Shown here: positions 50,412 through 60,488 of the stretch, one piece after another
How positions within the stretch are numbered: the stretch's first letter is position 1
How the letters are laid out: the number at the start of each line of letters is the position of its first letter
Origin: Lachnospiraceae bacterium
Lineage (GTDB): Bacteria; Bacillota; Clostridia; Lachnospirales; Lachnospiraceae
Direction of reading: 5' to 3'
NCBI GenBank assembly: GCA_014799465.1
Contig: JAAVHZ010000004.1
Span: forward strand, 1 to 64,000
Length of the DNA: 64,000 nucleotides
Program-made: the position numbers and the translations under genes
The notes under the pieces: model-generated
What the model saw: only the letters and a program-made list of their open reading frames with translations
What the model was told of the DNA's origin: nothing
Database searches by the model: none

Positions 50412-51578
50412 TTAATCCCTTAAATATAAATCCCTTGTATATACCTTATCTTCCACATCTGCAAGGTCATCTGTAAATCTGTTTGCCACTATTACATCTG
50501 ATACCTTCTTGAATTCATCCAAATCTTTGATTACCCTTGAATTAAAGAAGGTGTCTTCTTTCATTGCAGGCTCGAAAAGCACTATTTCCACACCCTTAGC
50601 CTTAATCCTCTTCATTACACCCTGTATAGCAGACTGTCTGAAGTTGTCTGAGTCTGTCTTCATGGTAAGCCTGTATATGCCTACTACCTTAGGTTGCCTG
50701 CTTAATATCTGCTCAGCAATAAAATCCTTTCTTGTGGTGTTTGCAGCCACAATAGCCCCGATAATCTCATTCGGTACATTGTCATAATTTGCCAATAACT
50801 GTTTTGTATCTTTCGGCAGACAGTATCCGCCATATCCAAATGATGGGTTGTTGTAGAAGTTCCCAATTCTAGGGTCAAGACCGATTCCTTCTATAATCTG
50901 CTTTGTACTCAAGCCTTTAACTTCTGCATAGGTATCAAGCTCATTAAAGAATGATACTCTAAGTGCAAGATAGGTATTGGCAAAGAGTTTAATAGCCTCT
51001 GCTTCTGTAGAATCTGTAAATAGCATCGGTATATCTTCCTTTATTGCCGCATCCGCCAGCAGGTTTGCAAATACTTTTGCACGGTCTGACTGCTCACCTA
51101 CAATAATTCTTGACGGATGAAGATTATCATAGAGTGCCTTTCCTTCACGAAGGAATTCCGGTGAGAATATAATATTTTCTGTATTATATTTTTCCTTTAC
51201 CTGCTTTGTATATCCCACAGGTACTGTAGACTTTATAATCATTACAGAATCCGGTGATATTCTGCATACCTTCTGAATAACATCTTCAACAGTACTTGTA
51301 TCAAAGTAATTCTTCTTTGGGTCATAATTAGTCGGTGTAGATATAATTATATATTCTGCCCCTTTAAATGCTTCCTCCGGGTCTATGGTAGCCTTAAGGT
51401 TAAGCTCCTTTGTCTTTAAGTATTCCGATATTTCCTTATCTACAATAGGAGATATCTTATTATTTATCATGTCAACTTTTTCCTGTACAACATCTAATGC
51501 CACTACTTCATTTTTCTGTGATAATAATACTGCATTGGATAATCCAACGTACCCTGTTCCGGCTATTGCTATTTTCAT
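50412..51578 (-). CDS. ugd: UDP-glucose 6-dehydrogenase
   Basis: A 388-residue NAD-dependent enzyme oxidising UDP-glucose to UDP-glucuronate for surface polymers. The N-terminal Rossmann motif is [17 protein letters not shown], with [16 protein letters not shown] and [10 protein letters not shown]. The catalytic Cys253 is in [13 protein letters not shown], and [19 protein letters not shown] is characteristic. The C-terminal domain binds UDP. At 388 residues it is the short form seen in capsule loci. The gene stands apart from the main glycan region by 24 kb but may feed it. It ends in the small hairpin at 50392-50413. Confidence 0.96.
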   Translation of the reverse strand: MKIAIAGTGYVGLSNAVLLSQKNEVVALDVVQEKVDMINNKISPIVDKEISEYLKTKELNLKATIDPEEAFKGAEYIIISTPTNYDPKKNYFDTSTVEDVIQKVCRISPDSVMIIKSTVPVGYTKQVKEKYNTENIIFSPEFLREGKALYDNLHPSRIIVGEQSDRAKVFANLLADAAIKEDIPMLFTDSTEAEAIKLFANTYLALRVSFFNELDTYAEVKGLSTKQIIEGIGLDPRIGNFYNNPSFGYGGYCLPKDTKQLLANYDNVPNEIIGAIVAANTTRKDFIAEQILSRQPKVVGIYRLTMKTDSDNFRQSAIQGVMKRIKAKGVEIVLFEPAMKEDTFFNSRVIKDLDEFKKVSDVIVANRFTDDLADVEDKVYTRDLYLRD

Positions 51579-51707
51579 ATATCATACCTCGTTTTTTAAT
51601 AGAATTGTAATAGTATATATAAATTATTCACTGTTTTAAGGTAAATAATTCCTTATTAAGATTACATTTTTTTAATGGCAATGTCAATAGTTTGTTATTT
51701 AAAAAAA

Positions 51708-51737
51708 CAAAGACTGCCACAAATGTGACAGTCTTTG
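51708..51737 (-). terminator. Terminator of the BIG2-repeat protein gene
   Basis: A 14-bp stem with one mismatch (CAAAGACTGcCACA / TGTGaCAGTCTTTG) is followed on the minus strand by seven T residues. It starts 12 bases after the stop of the large surface protein gene. Confidence 0.85.
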
Positions 51738-51749
51738 AAAATATTTTAG

Positions 51750-54700
51750 TTATTTAGTCGCAGCCTTAACTGTAACCTCCTGCGAAGCTCCATTGTAGTA
51801 AATTCTTACCGTAGAATCCTTATCTGTTGGATTTACACTTATATAAGTTTCAGTAACAACAGAACCACTTCCTATTGTTATTCCCATTTCAGTACCATTT
51901 ACTATAAATACTGAAGGGACATCTGCAACTGCTACTACTTCAGTGCCAGTAAATTGAGGCTCATCTCCATTCGTTATTGTAATCTTAATTCTCTGATTAT
52001 CCTGTTCATATTCAGCAACAATCTTGTATGCTGATGGACGGACAAACTTCTGACTCTTGTATCCTGCTATAAGAGTTGTTCCATTAACATCAATAGCCTT
52101 ATATTTCATTCCATCGTTCTGATCCTGAACCTCATCAGCCACACTTACTGTTATATCTGTAGCATCCCGGAATTTACTGATTGCTCCACCATTTTTGCCA
52201 AGTGTAAGTACTACTTTTCTGGCATCTTTTGAATCAATCTCTGCTGATGTTACTTCATACACTGTTGTACCTGTTTTTACTGTAAATAGATCCTTGTTAA
52301 TTACTCGAACCGGTACTGAGAATGTTGCTACAATAACATCTACATTATCTGTTGATCTATCATCATCATATTCTGCATTTACAAGACCAAACTTAGTAGC
52401 CTTTGATTCAGAATACTGCAGTGTAACCGGACTTGCATCAATCTGACCATCATCTGTTGATGCAGTTATAGTTGTTGTATAATCAGTAAGTGTCCAATCT
52501 GCACTTGGTGAAGGCAGTGGAATCTCAACAAGACCTTTATCATTCGTCATTGCCTTTGTTGTATCCTTTGCATTCAGACCTGTAATACTATATGTTACCT
52601 CTCTTGAACTTATTGGATTTCCATAATTGTCAGCTACCTTAATATATGCATAAGTACTTGTATTCTTATCAAGTGCAGTTCCTAATGGAGATTCAATAGA
52701 AATATTTAATCCTACTGTCTTCCATGATACCGGAATTGTAATTGATGACTTAATAGTCGGCATACCTTCACCTACATTTGGATATTCTTTAGTTTCAATA
52801 CCCTTCTTAATGGTAAATACTGCCTGTTTTGACTCATCAAATGCTTCATTTGTAATTTCACCTGTAAGTCTGGTTGTTCCAATTTTTTCTGAATAAAGCA
52901 TTGCAACACCATTTTCATAGCCTTCTGTAACCATTTCACCGATACTGTCTTTAGACATATTAACCGGAATATTTGTAATGCCTAATACTTCAGTACCAAG
53001 TATTCCGACTCTTCCAACTACTTCATATCCGAATATCCAATGGCTTCCTACACTTCTATCATCAATATCACCATTCTGAAGTTCTTCGTTTATGTTAGTC
53101 CAGCTATTCCATACCTTAGGTTCTGCCTCTTTTGAATCTGCTTCAACCTTATCAGTAAACTGTAATCCTGCATCTACCCAGTAGATGTTTGCAAGTTTTG
53201 TATCCTGTGAACCGATTATAATCTTAACATTATATCTCTCACATGTTGCCTGAATATTTGTAATAAACTTACTGTAATCAGATGACTTAAGAATCAGTTT
53301 TGCCTGACCGTTTTCATCTGTTGTCAGTTTTGTTCCCTGAACAAGTGTTACACCTGTGTCACCTAATACTTTTCCTATATCAGTTGACTCAATCTTAGTT
53401 CCATTTTTAACTGTATTATATGTGAAGTCAATTGTACTTCCACTTTCCTTCTTAGCATTTCCATTATCATCAAGTAACTGTGCTGTTACTGTTACATTCT
53501 GACCAAGAAGTGCATAGAATTCATCTGCTTCTAACTCTTCATTAGGAATAGGTGCCCAGTTTACGGATGTATACAATACACTTCCGTTTGTAGGGTTCAA
53601 CTGATTATAAGTTAATCCGTCTACACTCACTGTAGCCTTTAATCCAGTAATACCAGATACATATGAATTAACTATTACGTTATTACCATCTGTAGTAATA
53701 TCACCTACACTCTTTACATAATTAATCTCTTCTGAACTTGCAAGAATTCCTATTGCCCCTTCATACTCATCATAATATTTTTTAGTTGTATTTTTCAGTA
53801 TTTCATTAGTTGGCAATACATTTCTATTCTGATACTCTTTTACATAGTCGCCATATTCATCTTTTGAATAATCTCCACGGCTGTCAACAACATACTCATA
53901 GTCATTAACTGTCGGATACAGATAATATGCAACTACACCTTTATTCTCATCATTTACTGTAATGATTGCATCACCTGTATATGGGAATACAGGAACTTCA
54001 TACTTATATGTATATTTCTCACTTAAGTACTGACTGTCAGCCGGTATATATTGTCTTACATCATCCAATGTAATATCTACTGAATTACTATATGTAGTAT
54101 CAACCTTTTCCCATGTAACGGTTCCCTCTAACTCTTTATACACTCCCACTTTTCCTGAAGTACTTGCCCAGAGACCTGTAATATCTTTAATCGTATAACC
54201 ATCATTTAAATCATCATTAACCTGACCTTCTGATACGATAGATACTACTACATCAATATCAACATCTCTCTGAATCGGCAGCTGATAACTTGCTGTTGTC
54301 TTTATGTCATTAGTATTGCTATCTTTATACATCTGATAAGATTCTATTAATGCTCCTGTTACAGCATTATATGTCTCAATATCAATCTTTGTATATTCAG
54401 ATAACTTAACATTACTGAAGTTAAGTGTTGCATACTGAAGACCTGCCGGAACTCCTTCAATTACTGTTGTAGTGTTTTCATTGTCAATATCATTGTATAC
54501 AGAATACTCTGCAGATGTAGAATTTATCTCTCTTAAATAGTAATCTGAAGAAATATCACCAGCTGTTGAAGGGATTACAAGATATGGAGCTGCTGAAATC
54601 GTTACAGCATGTTCATCTGTATCTCTTCTGCTTACCTGCTGGCTGTTTACATACTCATCCTTACGGAATCCGTTAATACAATGTGTTGTGAATATACCAT

Positions 54701-56321
54701 CATCACCTGCTACTGCATTATCAGATGGAGTAATATCATTCTTTGGATCTAAATCTCTGTTATTCTCAACAACAGTACCTCTTAAGTCTATATAACCGAA
54801 TGAGAGGGTAGTTGATGAATTTACACTTGAACCCACAACAGTTGCCTTTAACAGATAGCTTTCACAATACTGATCTACTGCTGTATAACTGCTGTACTGT
54901 GGTAAAAGACCAAATACAAAAGTCACATATCCGTCTGCATCTGTCTTTGCAACATCATCGCTTCTTATTGCGAACATACCATCGCCATTACCTAATCTCT
55001 GACATGTTGAATCTAATTTAACCTCTGTGTTACCAACCGGACTGCCGTCTTCATCTAATGCACGTACACGTACATGTGCATCTGTTCCTGTAAAGACTGC
55101 ATTTTCATATCCGTCAATGTCATTTGTTATTTCAATTTCAACCTTGCTTGCATTTTTATTGGTAGCAGCTTTTACATTAACTGTACACTCTGCACTAAAT
55201 CCGCCCTCTGTTGTTGTTACTTTAACAGTAGTTGTTCCCACTGTAACACCTTTTACGTTACCATTCTGGTCAACCGTAGCAACAGCAGGGTTAGCAGAAC
55301 TCCATGTAACCGCCTTGTTTACGGCATTGTCAGGTGTTACTGTTGCAGTAAGTGAAGATGTAGCGTTAACTGCAACGTCTAATGATGTCTTACTGAGAGT
55401 TACTCCTGTTACACTTATGCTGTCCTTTACAGTTACGGTACATTCTGCACTGAATCCGCCGTCTACTGTTGTAACACTGATTTTTGCAGTTCCAGATGCA
55501 ACACCTTTTACATTACCAGTATTATCTACTGTTGCAACGGAAGCATCAGATGAGCTCCATACAACTTGCTTATTTGTTGCATTATCAGGTGTTACTGTTG
55601 CCTTAAGCGGTGATGTAGCATTTACCGCAAGCACTAATTCTGACTGGCTGATTGTAACTCCTGTTACAGGAACAGAAACAGTAGTGTTATCAGTTACAAC
55701 TACAGTACATTTTGCTGACTTACTTCCTGATTTTGCAGTAATTACAGCTGTACCTGCTGCTTTAGCAGTAACTTTACCTTTGCTGTTTACAGTTGCAACA
55801 CTTGTCTTGTTTGATGACCATTTTACTGTCTTAACTGTTGCATTTGATGGAGAAACAGTTGCCTTAAGTGTCTTAGATGCTCCCTTTTTCAAAGAAATCT
55901 TTGTTGCAGAAAGCTTAACACTCTTAACCGGTCTGTTCTGAACCTTTACATTTACATATGTAGATTTTTTCTTATTATCTTTTCCTTTAACTGTAACTGC
56001 TACTTTAGCAGTACCTGCCTTTTTAGCTGTAATCTTACCCTTTGAGCTGACAGTTGCTACTGAAGTTTTGTTAGATTTAAAAGTTACACTCTTTTTTGCT
56101 TTGCTTGGATTAACTGTTACTTTTATTGTAGCAGTATCCTTAACATACATTGTTGTTGTCTTCTTCGTCACATTCTTTGTGCCGATTTTCAAAGTTACTG
56201 ATTTTACAGTCTTTGAACTTGATGCCGCATATGCTGTTGTAACATCAGATGTAAGTACTGTTGTCACAGTCAAAGCAAATACCATCATCAATGAAAGAAG
56301 ACGCTTAATGCTTGCTTTCAT
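51750..56321 (-). CDS. Large secreted protein with N-terminal BIG2 repeats
   Basis: A 1,523-residue secreted protein. The signal peptide (about 1-32, ending AYAA) is followed by a Lys/Thr-rich start. Four BIG2 Ig-like domains lie between residues ~37 and ~385, each with the WSSxxxSVATVxxxGKVTAKAAGTA type motif. The third and fourth are nearly identical (PVTGVTISQSELVLAVNATS against SVTGVTLSKTSLDVAVNATS). Further Ig-like strand-rich regions, some with BIG1-type sequence (VRVRALDEDGSPVGNTEVKL), fill the remainder. There is no LPXTG, SLH or other wall anchor, and the protein ends in KAATK. It may bind the wall through BIG2 or form a surface layer (inference). Starts behind AAAGGAGGAG. Confidence 0.9.
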   Translation of the reverse strand: MKASIKRLLSLMMVFALTVTTVLTSDVTTAYAASSSKTVKSVTLKIGTKNVTKKTTTMYVKDTATIKVTVNPSKAKKSVTFKSNKTSVATVSSKGKITAKKAGTAKVAVTVKGKDNKKKSTYVNVKVQNRPVKSVKLSATKISLKKGASKTLKATVSPSNATVKTVKWSSNKTSVATVNSKGKVTAKAAGTAVITAKSGSKSAKCTVVVTDNTTVSVPVTGVTISQSELVLAVNATSPLKATVTPDNATNKQVVWSSSDASVATVDNTGNVKGVASGTAKISVTTVDGGFSAECTVTVKDSISVTGVTLSKTSLDVAVNATSSLTATVTPDNAVNKAVTWSSANPAVATVDQNGNVKGVTVGTTTVKVTTTEGGFSAECTVNVKAATNKNASKVEIEITNDIDGYENAVFTGTDAHVRVRALDEDGSPVGNTEVKLDSTCQRLGNGDGMFAIRSDDVAKTDADGYVTFVFGLLPQYSSYTAVDQYCESYLLKATVVGSSVNSSTTLSFGYIDLRGTVVENNRDLDPKNDITPSDNAVAGDDGIFTTHCINGFRKDEYVNSQQVSRRDTDEHAVTISAAPYLVIPSTAGDISSDYYLREINSTSAEYSVYNDIDNENTTTVIEGVPAGLQYATLNFSNVKLSEYTKIDIETYNAVTGALIESYQMYKDSNTNDIKTTASYQLPIQRDVDIDVVVSIVSEGQVNDDLNDGYTIKDITGLWASTSGKVGVYKELEGTVTWEKVDTTYSNSVDITLDDVRQYIPADSQYLSEKYTYKYEVPVFPYTGDAIITVNDENKGVVAYYLYPTVNDYEYVVDSRGDYSKDEYGDYVKEYQNRNVLPTNEILKNTTKKYYDEYEGAIGILASSEEINYVKSVGDITTDGNNVIVNSYVSGITGLKATVSVDGLTYNQLNPTNGSVLYTSVNWAPIPNEELEADEFYALLGQNVTVTAQLLDDNGNAKKESGSTIDFTYNTVKNGTKIESTDIGKVLGDTGVTLVQGTKLTTDENGQAKLILKSSDYSKFITNIQATCERYNVKIIIGSQDTKLANIYWVDAGLQFTDKVEADSKEAEPKVWNSWTNINEELQNGDIDDRSVGSHWIFGYEVVGRVGILGTEVLGITNIPVNMSKDSIGEMVTEGYENGVAMLYSEKIGTTRLTGEITNEAFDESKQAVFTIKKGIETKEYPNVGEGMPTIKSSITIPVSWKTVGLNISIESPLGTALDKNTSTYAYIKVADNYGNPISSREVTYSITGLNAKDTTKAMTNDKGLVEIPLPSPSADWTLTDYTTTITASTDDGQIDASPVTLQYSESKATKFGLVNAEYDDDRSTDNVDVIVATFSVPVRVINKDLFTVKTGTTVYEVTSAEIDSKDARKVVLTLGKNGGAISKFRDATDITVSVADEVQDQNDGMKYKAIDVNGTTLIAGYKSQKFVRPSAYKIVAEYEQDNQRIKITITNGDEPQFTGTEVVAVADVPSVFIVNGTEMGITIGSGSVVTETYISVNPTDKDSTVRIYYNGASQEVTVKAATK

Positions 56322-56368
56322 ATTTCTCCTCCTTTTTGTAATAAAAAATAAATTATCGAAACAACTTA

Positions 56369-56397
56369 ATTTTATACGCGAAGTAATACTGCGTCAA
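56369..56397 (-). promoter_or_regulatory. Sigma-A promoter of the BIG2-repeat protein gene
   Basis: On the minus strand TTGACG (56397-56392), 17 bases, then TAAAAT (56374-56369) precede the start codon by ~48 bases. Confidence 0.65.
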
Positions 56398-56505
56398 GAT
56401 ATTTTTTTGAGTTATTGTCATTTTGTAATTTTTTGTTATTTTTACACTTAGTTTGTTAATTTTATTGTTTATTATCACAATAGGTTTATCATTTTCCATA
56501 TTATT

Positions 56506-57096
56506 TTACAGTTCTATAACTTTTTTAACCGGATATAATGTTGCAACAAAATTCATGTTAAAGTTTTCAATATTTTTCCAAGTTTTAGAATTAAAATTTT
56601 CTTTGTGGATTCCAAATGGAAGATGAAATTCCATTTCTGTTCCGTTTCTCAGTGCAACTGCATATATCCCCTCTACCTTGGGATTAGCCAAATCATACAA
56701 ATTAGAATCAATTCCTGCATGCACTGCCGCTCCCTGAATGTAAAAGTCCATAATATTTACGCCGGTACTTTCATCCGCCGATATATTTTTTAAAGTAATG
56801 CTCACATCATATATTTTACCCGGAGCATATGAATAAATATCCTCTCCATTATATTTATTCAAAAACTCTTTATAAGTCATTATATCCGCACTATTTACTT
56901 TCACGCTGTAACCTTCCATTGTAAAGTCCATCAATATATCTTTTCCAAAATCCACTTCTTCTCCAATATCATAACTTTTAACCGGAGCATCTTTTATATT
57001 CCTATTGACATAGATACATCTTTTAGCATAAAGGAATACCATCAGTGCTGATAGTACAAGCAAAAGAAATGTTTTTATAATCCTTTTATACTTCAT
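56506..57096 (-). CDS. Membrane-anchored extracytoplasmic protein of unknown function
   Basis: I do not recognise a family. The product (196 residues from the ATG at 57096, which has GAGG 10 bases upstream) has one N-terminal helix (about 7-25) and a mature, strand-rich domain. That domain has GKIYDVSITLKNISADESTG, resembling DUF4352-like bacterial Ig folds. It overlaps the ABC ATPase stop by 11 bases and is the last gene of the run that begins with agrD. An accessory role with the ABC transporter is likely from position. Confidence 0.75.
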   Translation of the reverse strand: MKYKRIIKTFLLLVLSALMVFLYAKRCIYVNRNIKDAPVKSYDIGEEVDFGKDILMDFTMEGYSVKVNSADIMTYKEFLNKYNGEDIYSYAPGKIYDVSITLKNISADESTGVNIMDFYIQGAAVHAGIDSNLYDLANPKVEGIYAVALRNGTEMEFHLPFGIHKENFNSKTWKNIENFNMNFVATLYPVKKVIEL

Positions 57097-57742
57097 TTTT
57101 ATTATTCCTCTCCTGAATATCCGTAACTTTACCATTTTCCATTGTTAAAACCATATCAGAATACTCCCACAGCTTATTCTCATCATGGCATGATATAATA
57201 ATAAGTGTTCCCCTGCTTTTCTCGGATTTTAAAATTTCATCAAGCAGCTCCACTCCCTCTTTATCAAGTGCATTAGTGGGTTCATCTAAAATCAGTATAC
57301 GAGGCTTTTCCATAATTGCCGCAGCAATTCCTAATCTTTGTTTCATTCCAAGAGAATATTTTTTGTACTTACGCCTGTCATCCGGCTCTAATCCCACTCT
57401 AATCATAGCTTCTTTTATTTCACTGTCTCCAATACGATTATTCAAAGAGGCTAATAATCTTAAATTATCAATTCCGGTATATCTGTCCAGAAAAACAGGA
57501 TTTTCAATTAATATTCCCATTTCATCAGGAAATGACCTTGTATCTCCTAATTTTTGTTCGTCAATACAGACATATCCTTCTGTCGGATAAATTAATCCGC
57601 TTATAATTTTCATTAACATTGTCTTTCCTGAACCATTGATTCCTTTGAGTCCATAAATCCTGCCATCCTTAAATGTTATATTAATATCTTCCAGCACCGT
57701 TTTCCTTTTTATTACTTTTCGTACATTTTCTACCTTTATCAT
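57086..57742 (-). CDS. ABC transporter ATP-binding protein
   Basis: A ~218-residue ATPase with Walker A GINGSGKT, Q-loop region ILIENPVFLDRYTG, signature YSLGMKQRLGIA, Walker B ILILDEPTNALD and the switch His in ISCHDE. It resembles bacitracin/lantibiotic-immunity type ATPases (BcrA/LanF). I prefer the ATG at 57742 (GGAGG 7 bases upstream) over that at 57748. Two permease genes lie immediately upstream, giving a LanFEG-like set. Confidence 0.92.
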   Translation of the reverse strand: MIKVENVRKVIKRKTVLEDINITFKDGRIYGLKGINGSGKTMLMKIISGLIYPTEGYVCIDEQKLGDTRSFPDEMGILIENPVFLDRYTGIDNLRLLASLNNRIGDSEIKEAMIRVGLEPDDRRKYKKYSLGMKQRLGIAAAIMEKPRILILDEPTNALDKEGVELLDEILKSEKSRGTLIIISCHDENKLWEYSDMVLTMENGKVTDIQERNNKNEV

Positions 57743-57756
57743 TAACATACCTCCAT

Positions 57757-58605
57757 TTACATTTCGTCTTTTAAAATATCATATTTCCTAAATTTCAAAA
57801 GACCCGCCACGACAACCAGAACAACGATTATTCCATTTATAATAAATCCCTGTTTAAACGTAACCCCATTAGAAATGCATAATATGTTCCTTTTTATCAT
57901 TGCATAATTACCAACCATAATGGGTGTGTTGTAATATGTGGATACAAATAAAATAATGGCAATTATGGCAAAACAATATATTTTTTTAAAAAACATACCA
58001 AGACACAATTGTATAAGATTTATTGTAACAGCCGTAAACACCGGAAAAACAAATATGAGTAAAATTATTTCATTTTTACTGACATCCTGTACAAAATTCA
58101 TTTCCAGTATTTTTTCATTAACATAGTCTGAAAACTGTAATGATATATCAATTCCAAATACCATACAAAGAACCCATAACGTCATATACAAAATGAAAAA
58201 GCACATCAAAGTACTCTCAATAACCCATATACATTTTGATATCCACCATTCCCGGCGGCTTGTTGTTCTGGTAATAATCTGCATACCATGTCCCGTAAGA
58301 TTCCCTATGGGATATTCTAATGACAGATATGATATAAACAAAAACAGAATTATCCACATAACAGGAAATACAAATTCACTTATTAAATCCGCCTTAAAAG
58401 GTTTTTTTCCTTCATATATGTAAAACAAAATGTTAGTAATTGTTGCACCTTGCCGTTCCAATGCCAGATCTTCCTTTAAAATATTGACATTTAAGTAAAA
58501 ATCAATAAAAAACATTATACCCAGAACCATCATACTGGCATAACTGTAGATTCTGTAAAAAATCCCATTTATAACATCATATTTTATTAATTTAAAGAAC
58601 TTCAT
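57757..58605 (-). CDS. ABC transporter permease subunit
   Basis: The product has about six membrane segments and a large outer loop after the first (KEDLALERQGATITNILFYI), typical of ABC-2 type permeases in LanE/LanG-like exporters. A second conserved region is the cytoplasmic TTSRREWWISKCIWVIEST before helix 3. The ATG at 58605 follows GAGGG 7 bases away; a farther ATG at 58635 has no site. It overlaps the upstream permease gene by 14 bases and precedes the ATPase by 14 bases. Confidence 0.85.
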   Translation of the reverse strand: MKFFKLIKYDVINGIFYRIYSYASMMVLGIMFFIDFYLNVNILKEDLALERQGATITNILFYIYEGKKPFKADLISEFVFPVMWIILFLFISYLSLEYPIGNLTGHGMQIITRTTSRREWWISKCIWVIESTLMCFFILYMTLWVLCMVFGIDISLQFSDYVNEKILEMNFVQDVSKNEIILLIFVFPVFTAVTINLIQLCLGMFFKKIYCFAIIAIILFVSTYYNTPIMVGNYAMIKRNILCISNGVTFKQGFIINGIIVVLVVVAGLLKFRKYDILKDEM

Positions 58606-59443
58606 AATGACGCCCTCTATACAATGTGATAACAAATGTTACCACAAACAGCAAAATGCCTTCACTGGCAATAACCACACCATATCTGTCAAATATAACC
58701 GGAAGTGTCTGAAGGAATTTTATCGGAGAAAACTCACAGTTTACTGCCACATGTGTATTAAGATAATCTAATAGTAGTAAACCAAAAAACGGAATAAGCA
58801 TAACCAATATCTTTCTTTTTACAGCAAATGATAATGCCACAGTTGTAACTGCTATCAACCCTGCAAATATTCCGTCAAGTAATATATACATTATGGTATA
58901 CAGTAAAGGATGCTCATAAAACAAACCTGACCACATACTCATCTGACCTATAGTACCATATGGATAAATACCTTCTGGTTTCAACGCCGGCAGAAACAGT
59001 GCCAGAACTAAAACATTTAATAGCAATGTAATTATTACAATAGATGATGCTGAAATAAATACTGATATGTATTTAGATATAAAATAATTTCTGCGGTTTA
59101 CTCTGCAGACTATATTTTTGATATATCCCGAATTTAATTCACTTATCAAGGACCACCCATATGGAACAACTATTATAAGTGGTAAAAGAAAATAAAACAG
59201 ACCGCACTCAACAGAAGAGCCATCTGCCCCAAGCCAACGTACATAAAGTGAAATCATAGTAATCATAGGATTTCCGTTTATTTTTCCTTTATTTAGTTCA
59301 TTTATAGACAAGCTGCATAATCTAATTGCTCCTGCTGAATGCATGAGAGATAAAAAAATTGTAAAAATAAAAGCGATAAATGCAGCTTTATTAAATAATG
59401 CTTTTTTTAATTCTGATTTTAAACACCTCTTAAACAACTGCAA
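58592..59443 (-). CDS. ABC transporter permease subunit
   Basis: A 283-residue protein with six membrane segments. NSGYIKNIVCRVNRRNYFIS before helix 3 corresponds to the TTSRREWWISK loop of the next permease, so the two are distant paralogues forming a heterodimer. The start is TTG: either at 59443 (very close to the GAGAGGAG site) or at 59437 (8 bases from it). The 5' end overlaps the small gene at 59419-59640 by 25 bases. No ATG is available before residue 34. Confidence 0.82.
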   Translation of the reverse strand: MQLFKRCLKSELKKALFNKAAFIAFIFTIFLSLMHSAGAIRLCSLSINELNKGKINGNPMITMISLYVRWLGADGSSVECGLFYFLLPLIIVVPYGWSLISELNSGYIKNIVCRVNRRNYFISKYISVFISASSIVIITLLLNVLVLALFLPALKPEGIYPYGTIGQMSMWSGLFYEHPLLYTIMYILLDGIFAGLIAVTTVALSFAVKRKILVMLIPFFGLLLLDYLNTHVAVNCEFSPIKFLQTLPVIFDRYGVVIASEGILLFVVTFVITLYRGRHYEVL

Positions 59444-59640
59444 TACTCCTCTCTTTTGTTCGCATTTTGGAATGGCACTAATTTACTATATATGTAATTT
59501 TTGAAATTATCATAACTCAGTACACCTACTAAAGTACCGGATTTGTTACATTTTAATTTAAGCTTCATTGAAGCACCATTTTCATATATTTTATAGTTTT
59601 GATTAATTAAATCATCAATACATACTATTTTATTTTTCAT
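59419..59640 (-). CDS. Small Cys-containing protein of unknown function in the agrD-led run
   Basis: A 73-residue cytoplasmic protein (MKNKIVCIDDLINQNYKIYE at the N-terminus) ending in YCSCLRGV. The ATG at 59640 follows GAGGAG 9 bases away. No signal peptide or leader cleavage motif is visible, and I recognise no family. It overlaps the first permease gene and follows the secreted protein gene after a ~95-base gap with a small hairpin. A regulator, adaptor or unmodified peptide precursor are all possible. Confidence 0.65.
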   Translation of the reverse strand: MKNKIVCIDDLINQNYKIYENGASMKLKLKCNKSGTLVGVLSYDNFKNYIYSKLVPFQNANKREEYCSCLRGV

Positions 59641-59668
59641 TATAAAATTCTCCTCTTGTTTTATCAAA

Positions 59669-59692
59669 GGGACTATATAAATATATAGCCCC
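59669..59692 (-). terminator. Weak hairpin between the secreted protein and the ABC genes
   Basis: A 10-bp stem with one mismatch (GGGaCTATATA / TATATAGcCCC) and a 2-nt loop is followed by TTTGAT on the minus strand. It could attenuate transcription from the secreted protein gene into the transporter genes. Confidence 0.4.
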
Positions 59693-59734
59693 TGATTTTA
59701 TAAAACTAATCTGTGTCTTTTTATGAAATATATA

Positions 59735-60193
59735 TTAGTTTACTACTGTATAGTTTCTGGTACTATCAGGACTCCAAACACCTTTAATAGTACCAGAAGC
59801 AGAACTTTTAAATCTAAGTTTTGCCAAAACATATGTATTACTTGCTCCACGATTTTCATAAATAAAGTTTGTAATACTTGATTGTACTTTAAGTTGCACT
59901 TTTGCTGATGGATTACTTCCAGTTCCTTTAGTCTCGTTATACCATAATGACGTATTTCTACTGCCTAATGTCTGTACAGTAATATACTTAGTAGGTAATT
60001 TTGTAAAATACACATATACTTTAGTAGTATTCTGTTTATCTCTTGGGAGAGTTTCATAACTTACATTTGCTTTTATTTCTCTCTCACCAATTGGCTGGTC
60101 AGATACATTTGCCGCCTGCACACTTACAGCCGGTGTCAACATTATCGTACATGCCATTAACATGCATACTGCCTTTTTTAGTACTTTTCTCAT
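59735..60193 (-). CDS. Secreted protein of unknown function
   Basis: A 152-residue protein with a clear signal peptide (about 1-28, hydrophobic core MLMACTIMLTPAVSV, cleavage at VQA-AN). The mature ~124 residues are basic and strand-rich (YVYFTKLPTKYITVQTLG) with no Cys and no family I recognise. The start follows GGAG. It lies 32 bases after agrD, on the same strand, so both may be on one quorum-controlled transcript. It might be an effector or target of the ABC system. Confidence 0.78.
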   Translation of the reverse strand: MRKVLKKAVCMLMACTIMLTPAVSVQAANVSDQPIGEREIKANVSYETLPRDKQNTTKVYVYFTKLPTKYITVQTLGSRNTSLWYNETKGTGSNPSAKVQLKVQSSITNFIYENRGASNTYVLAKLRFKSSASGTIKGVWSPDSTRNYTVVN

Positions 60194-60225
60194 AATCGAA
60201 ATCTCCTTTTACATTTTTAGTAGTA

Positions 60226-60378
60226 TTATTTACTCAGTTTTTTAAGCTTTTTTGGCACATTAGGCTCATACATAAACCCTCTGCACGCTGTGTCTGCATT
60301 CTTTGATGCGATGTATGAAAATACTCCCAACAAACTACCTGCACTATTTCGCAACGCCCTTCCGTCTTTTCTGTCCAT
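60226..60378 (-). CDS. agrD: AgrD-type cyclic lactone autoinducer precursor
   Basis: A 50-residue prepeptide: amphipathic leader (MDRKDGRALRNSAGSLLGVF), peptide region ADTACRGFMY, and charged C-terminal tail EPNVPKKLKKLSK. The Cys followed by a short hydrophobic run and EPxxP is the AgrD signature. The thiolactone ring would be Cys plus four or five residues (CRGFM or CRGFMY). The ATG at 60378 is preceded by GGAAGGGG; an ATG at 60408 lies before that site. Unusually it is on the opposite strand to agrC-agrA-agrB, divergent from them and at the head of a different gene run. Confidence 0.9.
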   Translation of the reverse strand: MDRKDGRALRNSAGSLLGVFSYIASKNADTACRGFMYEPNVPKKLKKLSK

Positions 60379-60488
60379 CAATTCACCCCTTCCTATGTTC
60401 TCTGACAAAATTTTATCAAAAATGTTGTTACCATGGCACCTTTATTAATATAACAATTAATTTAATTTTTCAACTGCAATTACCTAAA

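Noticed and set aside
55027..55941. 304-codon plus-strand open frame opposite the BIG2 domains
   Set aside because: An antisense shadow of the repetitive Thr/Val-rich BIG2 coding sequence; repetitive product and no start signals.
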